From assembly GCA_013399855.1 (NCBI GenBank), contig VXAY01007012.1, positions 363,737-427,736 on the forward strand: a stretch of 64,000 nt of DNA, read 5' to 3'. Every line of letters begins with the position of its first letter. Within the stretch, counting starts at the first letter, position 1. The translations under genes were made by a program, and so were the position numbers. The stretch is from Oxyruncus cristatus (lineage: Eukaryota > Chordata > Aves > Passeriformes > Cotingidae). Positions 10,513 through 21,806 of this stretch are shown piece by piece. Under the pieces are notes generated by a model. It made no database searches. It had not been told where the DNA came from and saw nothing but the letters and a program-made list of their open reading frames with translations.

Positions 10513-12342
10513 TTTAATCTACTTATTATTTTATGTGTGTGCATATAAATATATTGCACTGAGACATGATATTACCTGCATGTAAAATCAATAGCTGGAT
10601 GACAAGCAGATGAGAGATTAGCTGAGGGCAGGAGGATTTAAACTTTAAAAGCTAAGAACAGAAGAGCTGGCTTAACCTGGCTTTAGCTGGCCCTGCTCCA
10701 CCTTTCCCTTCTAAGTCCTGAGCTACCTCTCACCTCCTGGGGCCAGACTTCCCACAGCGTCCCTGAGCTGATGCCTTAAAAGCACCTTTCAAATAAATCT
10801 GGTGTCAGTCATCCCTGTTTCTTCCCCCCCAGCGTCATGTGGCAGAACTTCGCTCGGAGGGAAGGAGAGGATGTGTGTGGGGGACAGAGAGGGGAGGAGA
10901 AGAGGGCTGTACGACTTCAAAAATAATCCAATTCAGAGCACTCAGCCTAAAGCAAAGAAATTAAGGGCTGTGCTTCTCCAGATGACTGGGAGAGCAGGTG
11001 AAATCCATACGGTGGTCTCAGCACACTTCCTAGCGGCCAGGGGCCTTTATGGTAAATAATCCAGACAGTATCCTCCTCCTCTGTCCCAAACCCAGCAGGA
11101 CCTGAATATGAAACCCCTGAATGGAATAGCCCTGGAAGAGACACCTGCAGCACAGCCATCATCCAGGCTGGGAAAGCAGAATGATTGTCTTGGTTGAACA
11201 GCGAGGGCCAAACAATGGAGAAATCATCTGGTTGGTCACTGACTTTAAGAGGAGACGGGTTTGCATATGAAGGACGTGGATATGTCATTTCCTACCACTC
11301 CAGAAATTTGTACATTTAGCCCTTGCATGGTGCTCCTTGGTAATCATCCCTCATTTGTATGTGAGGGCTTCAAATTTTTCTAAAATATCCCAGAACAAAT
11401 GACTTGCCTTAAAAATCAAACCAAGTCACCAAGACAAGGCAAGGACAACAAAGCGGGGGAGGGAGGGGCAATTATCATATCAACGCAGCTTGAGCCTCCT
11501 TCTACATCTCCAGTCAGCAGACTGGTACCCTCTGATGTCTTGAAGGGGCAGGTATGGAGTGTAACCATGCTACACGAACATCAGCAGGAGCTGCAGAGCT
11601 CACGCCTGACACCCTGTTACGTGGGACAGCTGAGGAGTGACCATCACTCAGGCAGAGGAGGAGAAGAGGAACCTGCCCTGTTCAAAGCATGGCTTGCTCC
11701 AGGTTGTAGTACAAATGCAACCCATGGAAGAGGCTCTGCAGCGTGTTCTCACCACAAGCTCACATCCACGTCTTGCCTTTTGGTTCCGCCCTAAACCTTT
11801 ATGGAAAAATCTACCCAACACAAGGAACACGTGCTCGGCTGCCACAGCTCCTTTGGCTTTGAGGGAGCTGTTGTGGTCACTACGACCCAATGACCTACAG
11901 CCAAGGTATCAGCACCATCTTCAAGTGCTAGCAAACACATCATTCCACTCTATTAAAGATATTCCTTAAACCCACTCCTATGAAGGCATCCCTAGACAGT
12001 CTTCCCTCAAGGAGGCAAGGCTTCCCATTGACTGAAGCAGCCTTGGAAGGAGACCTACAAACAACCTCTCTGTGCTGGAAGTGGAGCCTTCTTTAATTCC
12101 TTTTCTTGATTTTTACCTGCAGAGACACCACACAGCTTTATGCCCAGGAACCCCGAGGAGAAAGAGTCCCTCATGGCAGGAGGAGAGGGGCTGGAAGGAG
12201 AGCCCAGGGGTTAGCCTGCTGTTCCCATAGCTGCAAGGACTGACAGTCTTTCTAAGGGGTTGTAACTCTCAGGCACTCTTGTCTGCCCTCTGTCAGCCTG
12301 CATTTGCATGGGTAAAGTAGTTTTCAAGCCCATGGTCATTTT
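10513..12342. other. Unassigned non-coding sequence
   Basis: Includes a relatively GC-rich, purine-rich patch near 10800-10915. Overlapping frames of 85 to 131 codons lie on both strands between 10.8 and 12.0 kb without recognisable domains. No repeat family was recognised. Confidence 0.5.
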
Positions 12343-12768
12343 AGAGGAGTCCAGAGGAAGGTCACAAAGATGGTTAGAGGGATGGAATATCTGTCCTATG
12401 AGGAAAGACAGTTGGGAATTTTCAAACTGGAGGAGACTCGGGGGTGACTTAATTGTGGCCTTCCAGTACCAGAGGGGGCTACAAGAAATCTGGAGAGAGA
12501 CCTTTGACAAGGGCATGTCGTGGCAGGACAGTGGGGAATGGCTTTAAACTGAAAGAGATCAGATTTAGATTAGATATTAGAAAGAAATTATTTACTATGA
12601 GGATAGTCAGATACTGAAAGTCTGGACCCTGGAAGTGTTCAAGGTCAGATTGGATAGGGTTTTGAGCAACCTGGTCTAGTGGAAGGCGTTCTTGCCCACG
12701 GCAGGGAGGTTGGAACAAGATAATATTTAAGATCCCTTCCAACCCAAACCATTCTATGATTCTATGAT
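12343..12768 (+). mobile_element. CR1 LINE 3' fragment (~425 bp) with internal deletion
   Basis: A sense CR1 starts in the RT C-terminal region (GTCCAGAGGAAGGTCAC, TATGAGGAAAGACAGTTGGG, TTCCAGTACCAGAGGGGGCT). It continues through GGCTTTAAACTGAAAGAG and TTAGATTAGATATTAGAAAG to the tail ACCATTCTATGATTCTATGAT. The usual block encoding 'GGTTGCCCAGAGAAGCTGTGG' is missing near 12621-12627, where the sequence jumps directly into CCCTGGAAGTGTTCAAG. About 30 bases are lost compared with the copies at 3949 and 17768. The copy is dead. Confidence 0.95.
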
Positions 12769-13667
12769 TTTGCCAGTCATGACAAAATATCCCTGATATT
12801 TTCATACTATATCTGACCTTAGTTTCCTATTGCATGCCAGCAGGACACACAGCCCTGTGACTGGCTGCTGCTTTCACTGGCACACGCTCAGTCCATTGTT
12901 TCTGCAATCACAGACAAATCAAATATCCTAATAGTAAGATTAACACTCCCTCACTGTCCTTTCTGGAGAGGTGTTGCCAGCTGACTACCTATTGCCACTC
13001 CAGTCACTGAAATGCAAAGAAGTTGGCTCAAACAATGAGTCAGATCCACAGGAAGTTTCACAGCCTGTCATATACAATTTTTTCATTGCGTTGGAGCTGA
13101 ACGGTGTTTAATAGCACTACCTTTCTCCACCCACGAGTGAAAAAGGCTAACTCATTCTTCCTCTCTCCTACTCCTTTTACCAGCTACACATTCTCTCTCT
13201 TTTGGTTCAGGTTCAGAGCATCTGACATCCTCTACTCCTGCTACAACCCTTCCTACTAGAAAACTGGAGACAAGGAGAAAATGTGGTTTGTTGGACCGAA
13301 CACTGTCTATCATCAATTCAGTTTCTGACTCACGAGGAAAATTTCAGTGGAAGTTAAACTACTCTGGCATGTGATCCCTTTTCATTTCAGTGTTGAGAAG
13401 CTCTGAAATTATATTTGCAGCAATTCAAAGTCACACACAACCGCTGCCAGATTAATGCTGAGCCTTTTTTTATTCATGGACTAGCTTTGCTAGTCCTGAC
13501 ACCGTATGGGAAAATGCTGCAAAAACATAGCAGAGAACCCTACCATCATTCTTCTTCTGCCTAGCAAATATAGATGATCAAACTCTAATTTGTTACTTTT
13601 ATTGATGGCTCAATCCACCTCAATGCACAGGGTGGGGAGGAAGCTGTGCTGCCTGGAGAGAAATACC
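12769..13667. other. Unassigned non-coding sequence between two CR1 copies
   Basis: No recognisable gene or repeat. Confidence 0.5.
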
Positions 13668-13859
13668 TGGATCATAATTAGGAGTTTCTCTACTGTGAGG
13701 GTGGTGAGGCATTAGCACAGGTTACCCAGAGAAGGTGTGGATGCCCCATCCCTGGCAGGGGGATGTTCAAGGTCAGGTTTAATGGGATTTGGAGTAACCT
13801 GGTCTAGTGGAAAATGTCCCTGCCCATGCTCCAAAAGAAGCCTTTCTATGATTTTATGA
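13668..13859 (+). mobile_element. CR1 LINE 3' fragment with deleted 3' UTR segment
   Basis: The RT C-terminal block (CTGTGAGGGTGGTGAGGCAT, GATGCCCCATCCCTGGCAGG) and the start of the 3' UTR (AACCTGGTCTAGTGGAAAAT) are clear. After TGTCCCTGCCCATG it skips the usual 'GGCAGG...GATCTTTAAGG' segment and resumes at a degraded tail (CCTTTCTATGATTTTATGA). Confidence 0.92.
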
Positions 13860-15993
13860 GAGAACCCAGACTCCAAAGTGCCTCTTAGACCTTCTTGGCA
13901 CGTGCTCTTGCCTTGCAGAAGCAGAGCTACAGACCAGCTGATCCTTGCCAAGATCTCAGACTCCTCTCAGCTGTCCTGGTGTCACTGCACCCCAAGGACA
14001 AATACATCCACTGCACCTTCACATTTTTCCTAGTCATCAATCAAATCACCTCCAGATACAGAACAAAAGAGCAAGGAGACTGTACCACCTTGCACCAGCT
14101 GAAAAAAAAAATCCCCAGCTACTATTCCACCAGCTGGGAAGCGGGAATATATCATTTTCTTTCTCCAGGAGAGCTCCTCCTGCCCCTACAGATCTCTTTA
14201 CTATTCACCACTGGGTCAAGGCTGTTCCCAGCAGAAGAGACAAGTTATCCAACAGCCCCCCCAGCCAGCTGCGTGTTTCCCTCATCACGAGCCTGGTGAT
14301 AGCTGAAGGTCTGGTGAAGGATGCTGACCTCAGAAAATTCTGTGCAAACCAACCTGTACAATGGCAGTGATGTATTGCTGGAAGTGCAGTTTTGTGTTCC
14401 AGAGGAAGTCGCGTCTGGTAAAGGCTCTGACACCTGATTTGCCTGCAAATAATGCAGCTCCCTCTGCAAGGAACGTCCCCGCGCCTGTGCTGGGAGGGGA
14501 GACAGACAGGGAGAGAGCTGCGGCACGGTGAACGAGCCGAGGAAACCAGCAAGGAAACCGAGAGCTGGAGCGTGAAAGAGTTTGAACAAAGAACAAGGGC
14601 TGGGCAAAATGCCTTCAGAGTCGTCAAAACCAGGCAGCCCCACAGGACTCCTCACGGGCTCTGATTCAAACTGGGAAATCATCATTTCAATGTATTTTAA
14701 TTTTGTTGTTCCTCTCCTTTGTCATTTTCAGATGGGGTTTTCCTATCAAACTGGATGCAGATACTTATTTGTGATTGTTATTAAATTTAGCATTCAGTTA
14801 TTTAGTATAAATACGCTGGAATGTTTCCTCGTGCTCAGACTGCATGTTTGTGGGTTGCACAGCCATGCACTTTTTCTTTTCACTTCCTTTTATCTCATTG
14901 ACAAAAAGCACTGAAAGTTTTTCTTTGAGATCAGCTGAAGGTGATTCTTAGAATAATTTGGCTGATCCACCCCCTCCTACCCAAAATTCTTTATTCATAC
15001 ATTTCTGCAAGAATTTCTGGAGGTCTCAGAAGCCATAACTTTTGCTTTGAGTATCTGCACCACCTATTTCTAGTAAAGCTACCTGTAGACTACTACTAGA
15101 TGAGATCACAATCACATGTTTCCTCCTCTGGTGTTTCTTCTTCATGTTACTTACAGTCCCAGTAATGCTGTTTCCTTTTGGGTCTGCATCCTGAAGAAGT
15201 AGCAGAGCTATAAGAAGATGATTTTAGTAAAGGAAGTAAAAACTATTTCCAGTCTGTAAACCTGGAGCTGAGCAGGATAGTAAAAAGATGACACAACAGA
15301 CTATAAGTAAACAGTCAGTGCTGTTATCATTAGACAACTCATGCAATTAAATCTGTATGCTGTTAATAGAAATAGTTTGTGAACAGGAATTGATAGAATG
15401 TTTGTTGGAATAAAGGTTTTGATGATGGATGCAAACAATTGTGAATTGGCCAGAAATCTTCCTTCCTTGTTCATTAAGTAGAAATTTTATTATATCATAA
15501 ATTTTTCATAATCTGCCTAAATCTATTCCCTGTTCACATAACTGTGTGTCCGCCTTGTCTCAGGTAATGATGTGAAGTGCTTCATAATAAGTTATCATCA
15601 CTTATGGGACAGTAACCATTTTACTACTGGGGAAGTATCAGCTGAGATGTGGTATCTTAAAATAGTCTTTCCCCTTTAAATCACCTAAGAGTGTTCATTG
15701 GCCTGTTGCTGTTTGCACCTCAGTTGAGATCTCTTGACTTCTGACATTAGCTGGTAAGGCTTGTAGTATCACAGCCTGGTTAAAGACTGATTTATTGAAC
15801 AATTATTTCTTTATGGGATTTAGTTTTCATCTTAATCCTTCTAGGACCTTGGTCTTTGTGAGGAATATGGCTCTTGGTCTCTAAGAGGAATAGGACTGGG
15901 ATAAGAAATTCAACGTCCTTCCCACCACACTGACATTGTATGACAATACACTACAGAGAACACATTTTCTTTGTTCTATTTTAACCTTTCTGC
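13860..15993. other. Unassigned non-coding sequence with a small GC/CpG-rich patch
   Basis: Overlapping frames of 110 to 146 codons occur on both strands between 13.9 and 14.7 kb, without recognisable domains. About 14450-14580 is locally rich in GC and CpG (for example CCCCGCGCC and GCGGCACGGTGAACGAGCCG), unlike its surroundings. A distal exon or regulatory element cannot be excluded, but no splice-flanked coding exon is evident. Confidence 0.45.
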
Positions 15994-16009
15994 TTTTTTT
16001 TTTTTTTTT
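15994..16009. repeat. Poly(T) tract (16 T)
   Basis: An uninterrupted mononucleotide run. Confidence 0.9.
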
Positions 16010-17023
16010 AAATTCCCATTGTTTTACAGTGGTGACAGAGGATGGTGCTCCAGCTCATTTTGGTAGTCCAGCACCTATCAGTCTTGCTTGCATCTGGTCC
16101 TTGATAGATGGCTGAGAATGCATGAGTGGATAATGTCCAGGACTACGCAACCAGACAGATACGGATTAAAGGAGGAGAGACAGATGGGAGAAAGTGGATT
16201 TCCATATCACACCAACCTTGAAGAGGAGGTGACCATCCCAACCCATGGGCAAAGACAGCCAGGTGCAGCTGGACAGTGGAACAAGCCTTTGGGTCAAGGA
16301 TGCAGGGAAATCACAGCTGTGAGCTCTGGATTTGGCTGTAGGAAGATAGGAAGCTGGAAATTTATGTGGTTATGACCCTCACAGAACTTCCTTTGTGTGA
16401 TTTCATCTGAGAACACAAGTTCTCATCTGAGAATGCAAGAGAATGTGTGGGCACTGCAGAAGGGCAAGCACAGGACTCATTCTAATAAAAGACAACGATC
16501 ATGAGCCAGTCCCAGTTTCACTTTGAAGCCTAGAAACATACTGGGACACATTATTCCCTGAACCACTTGTAAGCAAGCCAGGGAGTAATAAGATAAAAGA
16601 TGAAACACGAGTTTGTGAAGAATAAATCATGTAAAATCAATCTAATTCCCTTTAATGCTAGGATAGTTGGTATAATGGATGGATGGAATATAAAAATCTG
16701 ATATAAGAAAACTATTCTAAGGTTTGTAGTACATTCCTGTAAATCATTCTTATCAGCAAACAGAGCTTCTGAAGCCTCTGATCATTGAAAAGCAGGTGCA
16801 GAACCAGTTACAAAAAACACTCAAAGCAGTATGGCAGAGATGTCCCAGAGTTTGAAAACCACTCGTTGACAGACAGGGAAGTACATATATGGAATAAGCA
16901 TATGATGTATGGAGAGAGTTTTCAGAAACTTTAGAAAAGATCAGGATTTGCATTTTCTTGGTAAACTGGTAGAATGGTCAGAAACCCAAAGAAATTATGG
17001 TTAGCCCAGGTAAGCATGGAACT
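16010..17023. other. Unassigned non-coding sequence
   Basis: No recognisable gene or repeat. A 95-codon plus-strand frame at 16088-16375 has no familiar motif. Confidence 0.5.
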
Positions 17024-17148
17024 GGCCTGGTAGGACAGGGCTCTGAGCAACCTGATCCAGTGGAAGGTGGTCCTGCCCATGGCAGGGTGTTGGAACTAAA
17101 TGGTCTTCAAGCTTCTTTCCAACCCAAACCATTCTATAATTCTATGAA
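17024..17148 (+). mobile_element. CR1 LINE 3' fragment (~125 bp)
   Basis: Sense 3' UTR and tail only: GGGCTCTGAGCAACCTGAT, GTCCTGCCCATGGCAGGGT, TTTCCAACCCAAACC, then ATTCTATAATTCTATGAA. It lies about 100 bases upstream of an older CR1-type copy on the same strand. Confidence 0.92.
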
Positions 17149-17250
17149 ATATATACTTGCAAACATAAATTCAATTCCTAACAGGTGGGAGCTCTCTAGG
17201 AGGAGAGATACAGATGTGTTGAAGAGAGATGTTAGTAGGAAACATCACCT

Positions 17251-17622
17251 GCAAGGAAAGGTTTCAGAAATTAGACTTGTTTGGTCAAGAAAGGAGGAGA
17301 TTCGGTGAGGACAACCAAGCTTTCCTCCCATGCAGAAAAGGCTGTTTTAGGGATGATAGTAACCATAGTTCCCTAGTGGCACTGAGGATAGGACAGGGGA
17401 AAAAAAGTTCACTTTGCTGCAGGAAGGATTTAGATTATCTATATTTAGAGTGCATGCTGAATAACAAATTCCATAATCACAGAGTCTGGATATTAAGGGA
17501 GGTTGTGGAATCTTGTCCCACAGCCTTTAAGACCATGGTAGATGAATATCAGCAGCAACTGCTTAGGTATGTCTGGATCCCACCTTAGAGCAGAGTGGGA
17601 CTAATTTCATCCTGTCTGCCTG
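17251..17622 (+). mobile_element. Old amniote-type CR1 fragment (sense)
   Basis: This block belongs to a CR1 lineage different from the young avian copies. It reads AGGAAAGGTTTCAGAAATTA, then TTTGGTCAAGAAAGGAGGAG, GGCTGTTTTAGGGATGATAG, GATAGGACAGGGG, CTGCAGGAAGGATTTAGATT, GGGAGGTTGTGGAATCTTGT and CCTTAGAGCAGAGTGGGACT, in the order known for the CR1 3' coding region and UTR of turtles, crocodilians and old avian copies. It is heavily mutated, with small indels. The assignment rests on remembered consensus, so the exact subfamily is not claimed. Plus-strand frames across it are relics of the RT C-terminus. Confidence 0.75.
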
Positions 17623-17767
17623 GACAAATCATGAACCACCTACCTGGATGGAAGACAACACACCCTGTATTTAAGCTCTGCAATTTTTTTCCAGGCTGAA
17701 GATGAGACTTTGCTTCAGATTTCTGTAATATTATAAGAGCTTCCATATTCATTTTCCTCATGTTAGA

Positions 17768-18077
17768 GAAGTTTCATCAGGAACTGTTTTGATAGGACAA
17801 GGAGTAACAGGCTCAAACCAAAAGAGGGGAAATTCAGGTGAGATATAGGGAAGAAATTCTTTTTTATGAAGGTGGTAAGGCAGTAGAACAAGTTTTCCAG
17901 AGAAGCTGTGGATCTCCCATCCCTGCAAGTGTTCAAGGGCATGTTGGATGGGGCTTTGAGCAACCTGGTCTAGTGGAAGGTGTCCCTGCCCATGGCAAAG
18001 GCATTGGAACCAGCTGATGTCTAAGGTCCCTTCCAACCCAAAACATTCTGTGAATCTATGATTCTATGATTCTGTGA
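17768..18077 (+). mobile_element. CR1 LINE 3' fragment (~310 bp)
   Basis: A sense CR1 from the late RT ORF (GTTTTGATAGGACAAGGAGT, GATATAGGGAAGAAATTCTT, GAGAAGCTGTGGATCTCCCA) through a well-preserved 3' UTR (GGGGCTTTGAGCAACCTGGT, GAAGGTGTCCCTGCCCATGG) to repeated tail octamers near 18046-18077. It is better preserved than its upstream neighbours, so probably younger. Confidence 0.95.
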
Positions 18078-18112
18078 AGCTGTGCTTGTCTTTTGGATTT
18101 TTACTTAGAAGC

Positions 18113-18145
18113 AGTGGGAAAAGTGGGAAAAGTAGAAAAAGTGGG
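18113..18145. repeat. Short GTGGGAAAA-type tandem repeat
   Basis: Three to four imperfect copies of a 9-10 base purine-rich unit (GTGGGAAAA, GTGGGAAAA, GTAGAAAAA, GTGGGG). Confidence 0.75.
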
Positions 18146-19139
18146 GCTTTTATAGAACTTATTCCCATATGAGCTCTTTTGAACGGTAGAAGGAAATTTC
18201 ATTGCTCCTGTTTGATTTCCCATATAGACTGGGGAGAAATCCACCTTAGCACTGAGTCTGAGTTGGTTAGGTGAAGCATGGATTTCAGAAGGGTGTCTAA
18301 CCACACTGGGGAGAAACATGAGAAATAATAAACTTTATCAGTTTAGCAATTTGTCCTGAATTTGGTCTTACTGAATAAAACACAGGCGAGATCTGTGAGG
18401 CTTCTTTTCTCAGCTGTGGCTGTTTCTCACGTCTGCCTCTTACTTCAGAAGATTTATTTCCTGACAATTAAATTCACCTGGTGATTTGCTAAGAAGAGTA
18501 AGTCCTCCAGACTCTGATGGTCTGGGATAAGGGTTACTGCAACTGCAGAAGTATGGTCGCAGTAATTTTTCATTCTTGGCCAAATTTTGAGCTAAGTTAT
18601 AGTGGCTACAGGCAAGCTTCAATCCCTCCATAGGTTCAATGAAAAGAATCCATTGGAAAACGGTCACTCCCCTGGCATATGACTTCTTTTTCACTCTGTG
18701 GGACCATGAGGTCTTTCGTTGCATTTCACTTCACAGTCTCTCCATTGAGGAGCTGTGATTTACTGGCACAGGCAAACACAATATGAATAAAGCCCTTATT
18801 CTTTCTCATCTGAGACGTAACTGAAATGTCTGACATGGTGCTTAGAAATTCAACATTTTCACACTAGATCCCCTAATGGAAGGTACCCATGAAGGGCTAG
18901 GATGTTATTTAAGGTGAGTCAGTAAAAAAAGAAAGAGAAATATCCTGGGCAGGGGGGGAATGCAGAGGAGGACAGGACAGCATGGGACAGGAGGTCCAGG
19001 AAAAAATTCACCTCTGCCCATTTCATATTGGACACTCACTAGAAAAACACTGATCAAAGAAATTTAAAAGTTACATACAGATCTGTCAATGCAAACACTG
19101 GGAATAGTACCTGAAGGGCAAGAATACAGGTTAATTTTG
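18146..19139. other. Unassigned non-coding sequence
   Basis: No recognisable gene or repeat. The longest frame, 94 codons on the minus strand at 18440-18724, has no motif. Confidence 0.5.
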
Positions 19140-19164
19140 AAAAAAAAAAAAAGAAAAAAAAAAA
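19140..19164. repeat. A-rich tract
   Basis: Two long A runs separated by one G. Confidence 0.9.
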
Positions 19165-19854
19165 GGAGAAGGAAGACAAATGGCAGTGCCAGGAAAGAAG
19201 GATTTTTAGTACATCCACTGAACATTTAGAAAGCAAGTTCATATCTTTGCTTTAGGCTGCTGTTTCTTAGTAGCAGCCTGAGAGCTAGAGAGGGGAACTA
19301 GAAGTTATATCTGCTTTCTGAAAGTAAGTTGGAAACTCACATTAGAGCCGAGTGACCTTCCAAAAGATGCAGAATTACTTTTCAAGTTGTATTCATTAGC
19401 AGGACCAAAGAGGAGCTGCTTTCAGAGCCAGATCCTTACCTGTCACAGGTCCATTTGCAAAGGTTACTCCTGGACCAGATGTGCCCTGCACAGAACTTTT
19501 GTAATTCACCAGCTACACACACCTCTGGAAACACAACTTTTGTTGAGCCAGAGTGAACCTAAAAAGATTTCTTCCATCAGGCACAGGCTTCAACAAGCAG
19601 GAGGCCTTAAACTCTCTGGATTCATGTGATTTTGGGAGAAAAAGAGACTAAAACCTGCAGAAACCAAATGTTTGACTTGAGTTCACACAACAAACCTCTC
19701 ACAGCCACACGCAGCATGACCACATTAAGACAAATTTTATTTCTCCCCAAATGAACTGAGTTACTGTAACTCACTCAGAAAGCCTAGAAGGAGTTCAGCA
19801 AAACACAGGAGGACTTCTGATATTAGTCCATCCTGAGAGCAGATATTACCTCAG
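19165..19854. other. Unassigned non-coding sequence
   Basis: No recognisable gene or repeat before the CR1 insertion that follows. Confidence 0.5.
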
Positions 19855-20323
19855 AGAATCATAGAATCATAGAATCATAGAATCAGAGGGGTTGGAAAGG
19901 ACCTCTGAGATCATCAAGTCCAACCCTTGATCCAACACCACCGCGGTTCCCAGACTATGGCACTCAGTGCCACGTCCAGCCTCATCTTAAACACCTCCAG
20001 GGATGGAGAATCCACCACTTCCCTGGGCAGCCCATTCCAATGGCTGATTACTCGCTCTGGAAAGAATTTCTTTCTGATATCTAACCTAAACCTCCCCTGG
20101 CACAGCTTAAGGNGCCTTCTCTTCTCCAGGCTAAACAATCCCAGCTCCCTCAGCCTCCCCTCACAGGACTTGTGCTCCAGTCCCTTCACCAGCCTCATTG
20201 CTCTTCTCTGGACCTGCTCCAGCACCTCAATATCCTTCCTGAACTGAGGGGCCCAGAACTGGACACAGCACTCCAGGGGTGGCCTCACCAGTGCTGAGTA
20301 CAGGGGCAGAATCACTTCCCTGT
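19855..20323 (-). mobile_element. Young CR1 LINE, minus strand, with RT C-terminal ORF relic
   Basis: Plus-strand reading begins with three to four clean ATAGAATC tail units, then GGTTGGAAAGGACCTCTGAG and GATCATCAAGTCCAACCC. This is the best-preserved CR1 in the window and matches subfamilies common in passerine-type birds. On the minus strand a frame (19914-20366, ~150 codons) retains the CR1 reverse-transcriptase C-terminus: [20 protein letters not shown], then [47 protein letters not shown] and [19 protein letters not shown]. Compared with the copies at 42.6 and 59.5 kb it lacks about 105-110 bases between EKRR and LKLCQGRF. A single unknown base (20113) sits at that junction, and the frame stays open across it. 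The element is 5'-truncated and cannot mobilise itself. Confidence 0.97.
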
Positions 20324-20518
20324 TCAAGAATTGTCCCAAGAACCTGATAATTTTACTGAAAAGCAAGAAGAGACATTGAGGGTTATAAAGACATGGCTCT
20401 TGGGGTCCTTTGGTATAACTAACTGCTGCACAGAAGCTGTTCGTTCACCACCGTCCTCGGAAGCACCTGGTACAGGTAACAAAAATGGCAGGATACCAAA
20501 TATTTAATATAATCTATA

Positions 20519-20682
20519 TTTGTTGCCCTGAGAACCTGTGGCTGCCCCATCCCTGGAACTGTTCAAGGCCAGGTTGGACGGGGCTCTGAGCAACCTGGTC
20601 TAGTGGAAGGTGTTTCTTCCCATGGCAGTGGGGGCTGGAGCTAGATGATCTTTAAGATCCCTTCCTACTTGAACCATTTTTG
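20519..20682 (+). mobile_element. CR1 LINE 3' fragment (~165 bp)
   Basis: A sense piece in opposite orientation to the young copy 200 bases upstream. It contains GTGGCTGCCCCATCCCTGGA, CAAGGCCAGGTTGGACGGGG, AGCAACCTGGTCTAGTGGAA and GATGATCTTTAAGATCCCTT. The tail octamers are almost lost (CCATTTTTGTCTCTG). Confidence 0.92.
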
Positions 20683-21003
20683 TCTCTGCAAACAGAGTAG
20701 GACTAAAGGAGACAGTGAGATTTCATGGTCAATGTACTGTTTTCTATCCTCATTTGGTCCACGACCTTTAGCAAGACACAATCTTGTTCTGTGCTGTAGT
20801 TATCCCCATCTCTATGACAGGGACCTGAATCTCTATTGAGATCATTTTGGCCTCACCAATAATCAAAATAAGCATTATTAATACTATTCCCTGGCATCTC
20901 TCTTTTCTCCCCATAAAGAATATACCCAATTCATGAGGTCTTTCCAACTGTATTCTCAACCTTTGAGGACTTTCCTTTGCAAAGAATGAGGAAAGGTTTA
21001 CCC

Positions 21004-21026
21004 AAAAAAAAAAAAAAAAAAAAAAA
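21004..21026. repeat. Poly(A) tract (23 A)
   Basis: An uninterrupted mononucleotide run. No retrocopy is recognised next to it. Confidence 0.95.
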
Positions 21027-21575
21027 GAATAAAATTTAGCATTCCAGTTTGAGTTCAAGTGAGGAAAGTGGCTGTGATTGGAGCAGCAAGCGCAGTTCAT
21101 TCAGGACCATAAAAGCTGACCAGAAAGTATTGAAAAATGAAGCAGAAACATCCTTAAAACTTCACAATGGATAGAGAATGTGCACAGAAAGGAGATGAGA
21201 AGTGGAAGCAATGACAGAATCACAGGAAGGAACTAAAAAAAAAAAAAAAAAACAGGGGAAAAATTGCTGTATGCACTCTTTCATTTAAGTGTCATTTTCC
21301 CATTTACCACATTCATGGAGTTACTGAAAAGCAGTATCACATGAATAATAAGCATTCTGTTGCCAGAAGCAAATGTCCAGCAAATATGTAAACACAGACT
21401 GGGCTGTACAACAGCAACAGGAGGGAAAAAAAAACAGTTGTCCTGAAAATGACAAAGACTTTTGAGATGTCAAAGACCTCTGTTAGGAATACATCTTGTG
21501 AAAGACATTGTACAAAGTTCTCTTACATTCAATAAACTGACCACTGTGCAAAACATGCATTTGAGCCATTGATTT
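21027..21575. other. Unassigned non-coding sequence with a second poly(A) tract
   Basis: Contains an 18-A run at 21235-21252. No gene or repeat family is recognised. Confidence 0.5.
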
Positions 21576-21806
21576 GTTAGGAAAAGGTTCTTCACCCAGA
21601 GGGTGGTTGGGCACTGGAACAGGTTCCCCAGGGCAGTGGTCACAGCACCAAGCCTGACAGAGCTCAGGGAGATTTTGAATGATACTCTCAAGCACTTGGT
21701 GGGACTCTTCGGGATGGTTCTGTGCAGGACCAGGAATTGGACTGGATGATCCTTCTGGGTCCCTTCCAACTCAGCATGTTCTGTGATTCTGTGATTCTGT
21801 GCTTCT
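21576..21806 (+). mobile_element. CR1 LINE 3' fragment of a different avian subfamily
   Basis: A sense CR1 with the block GGTTCCCCAGGGCAGTGGTC, CACAGCACCAAGCCTGACAG, then GGACCAGGAATTGGACTGGA, TGATCCTTCTGGGTCCCTTC and CAACTCAGCATGTTCTGTGA, followed by ATTCTGTG tail units. The 3' UTR wording differs from the 'GGTCTAGTGG' copies elsewhere in the window and matches a separate lineage known in chicken and other birds. It is moderately diverged. Confidence 0.93.

Noticed and set aside
19914..20366. 150-codon minus-strand frame as a host gene
   Set aside because: The peptide is the CR1 reverse-transcriptase C-terminus, so it is transposon-derived.
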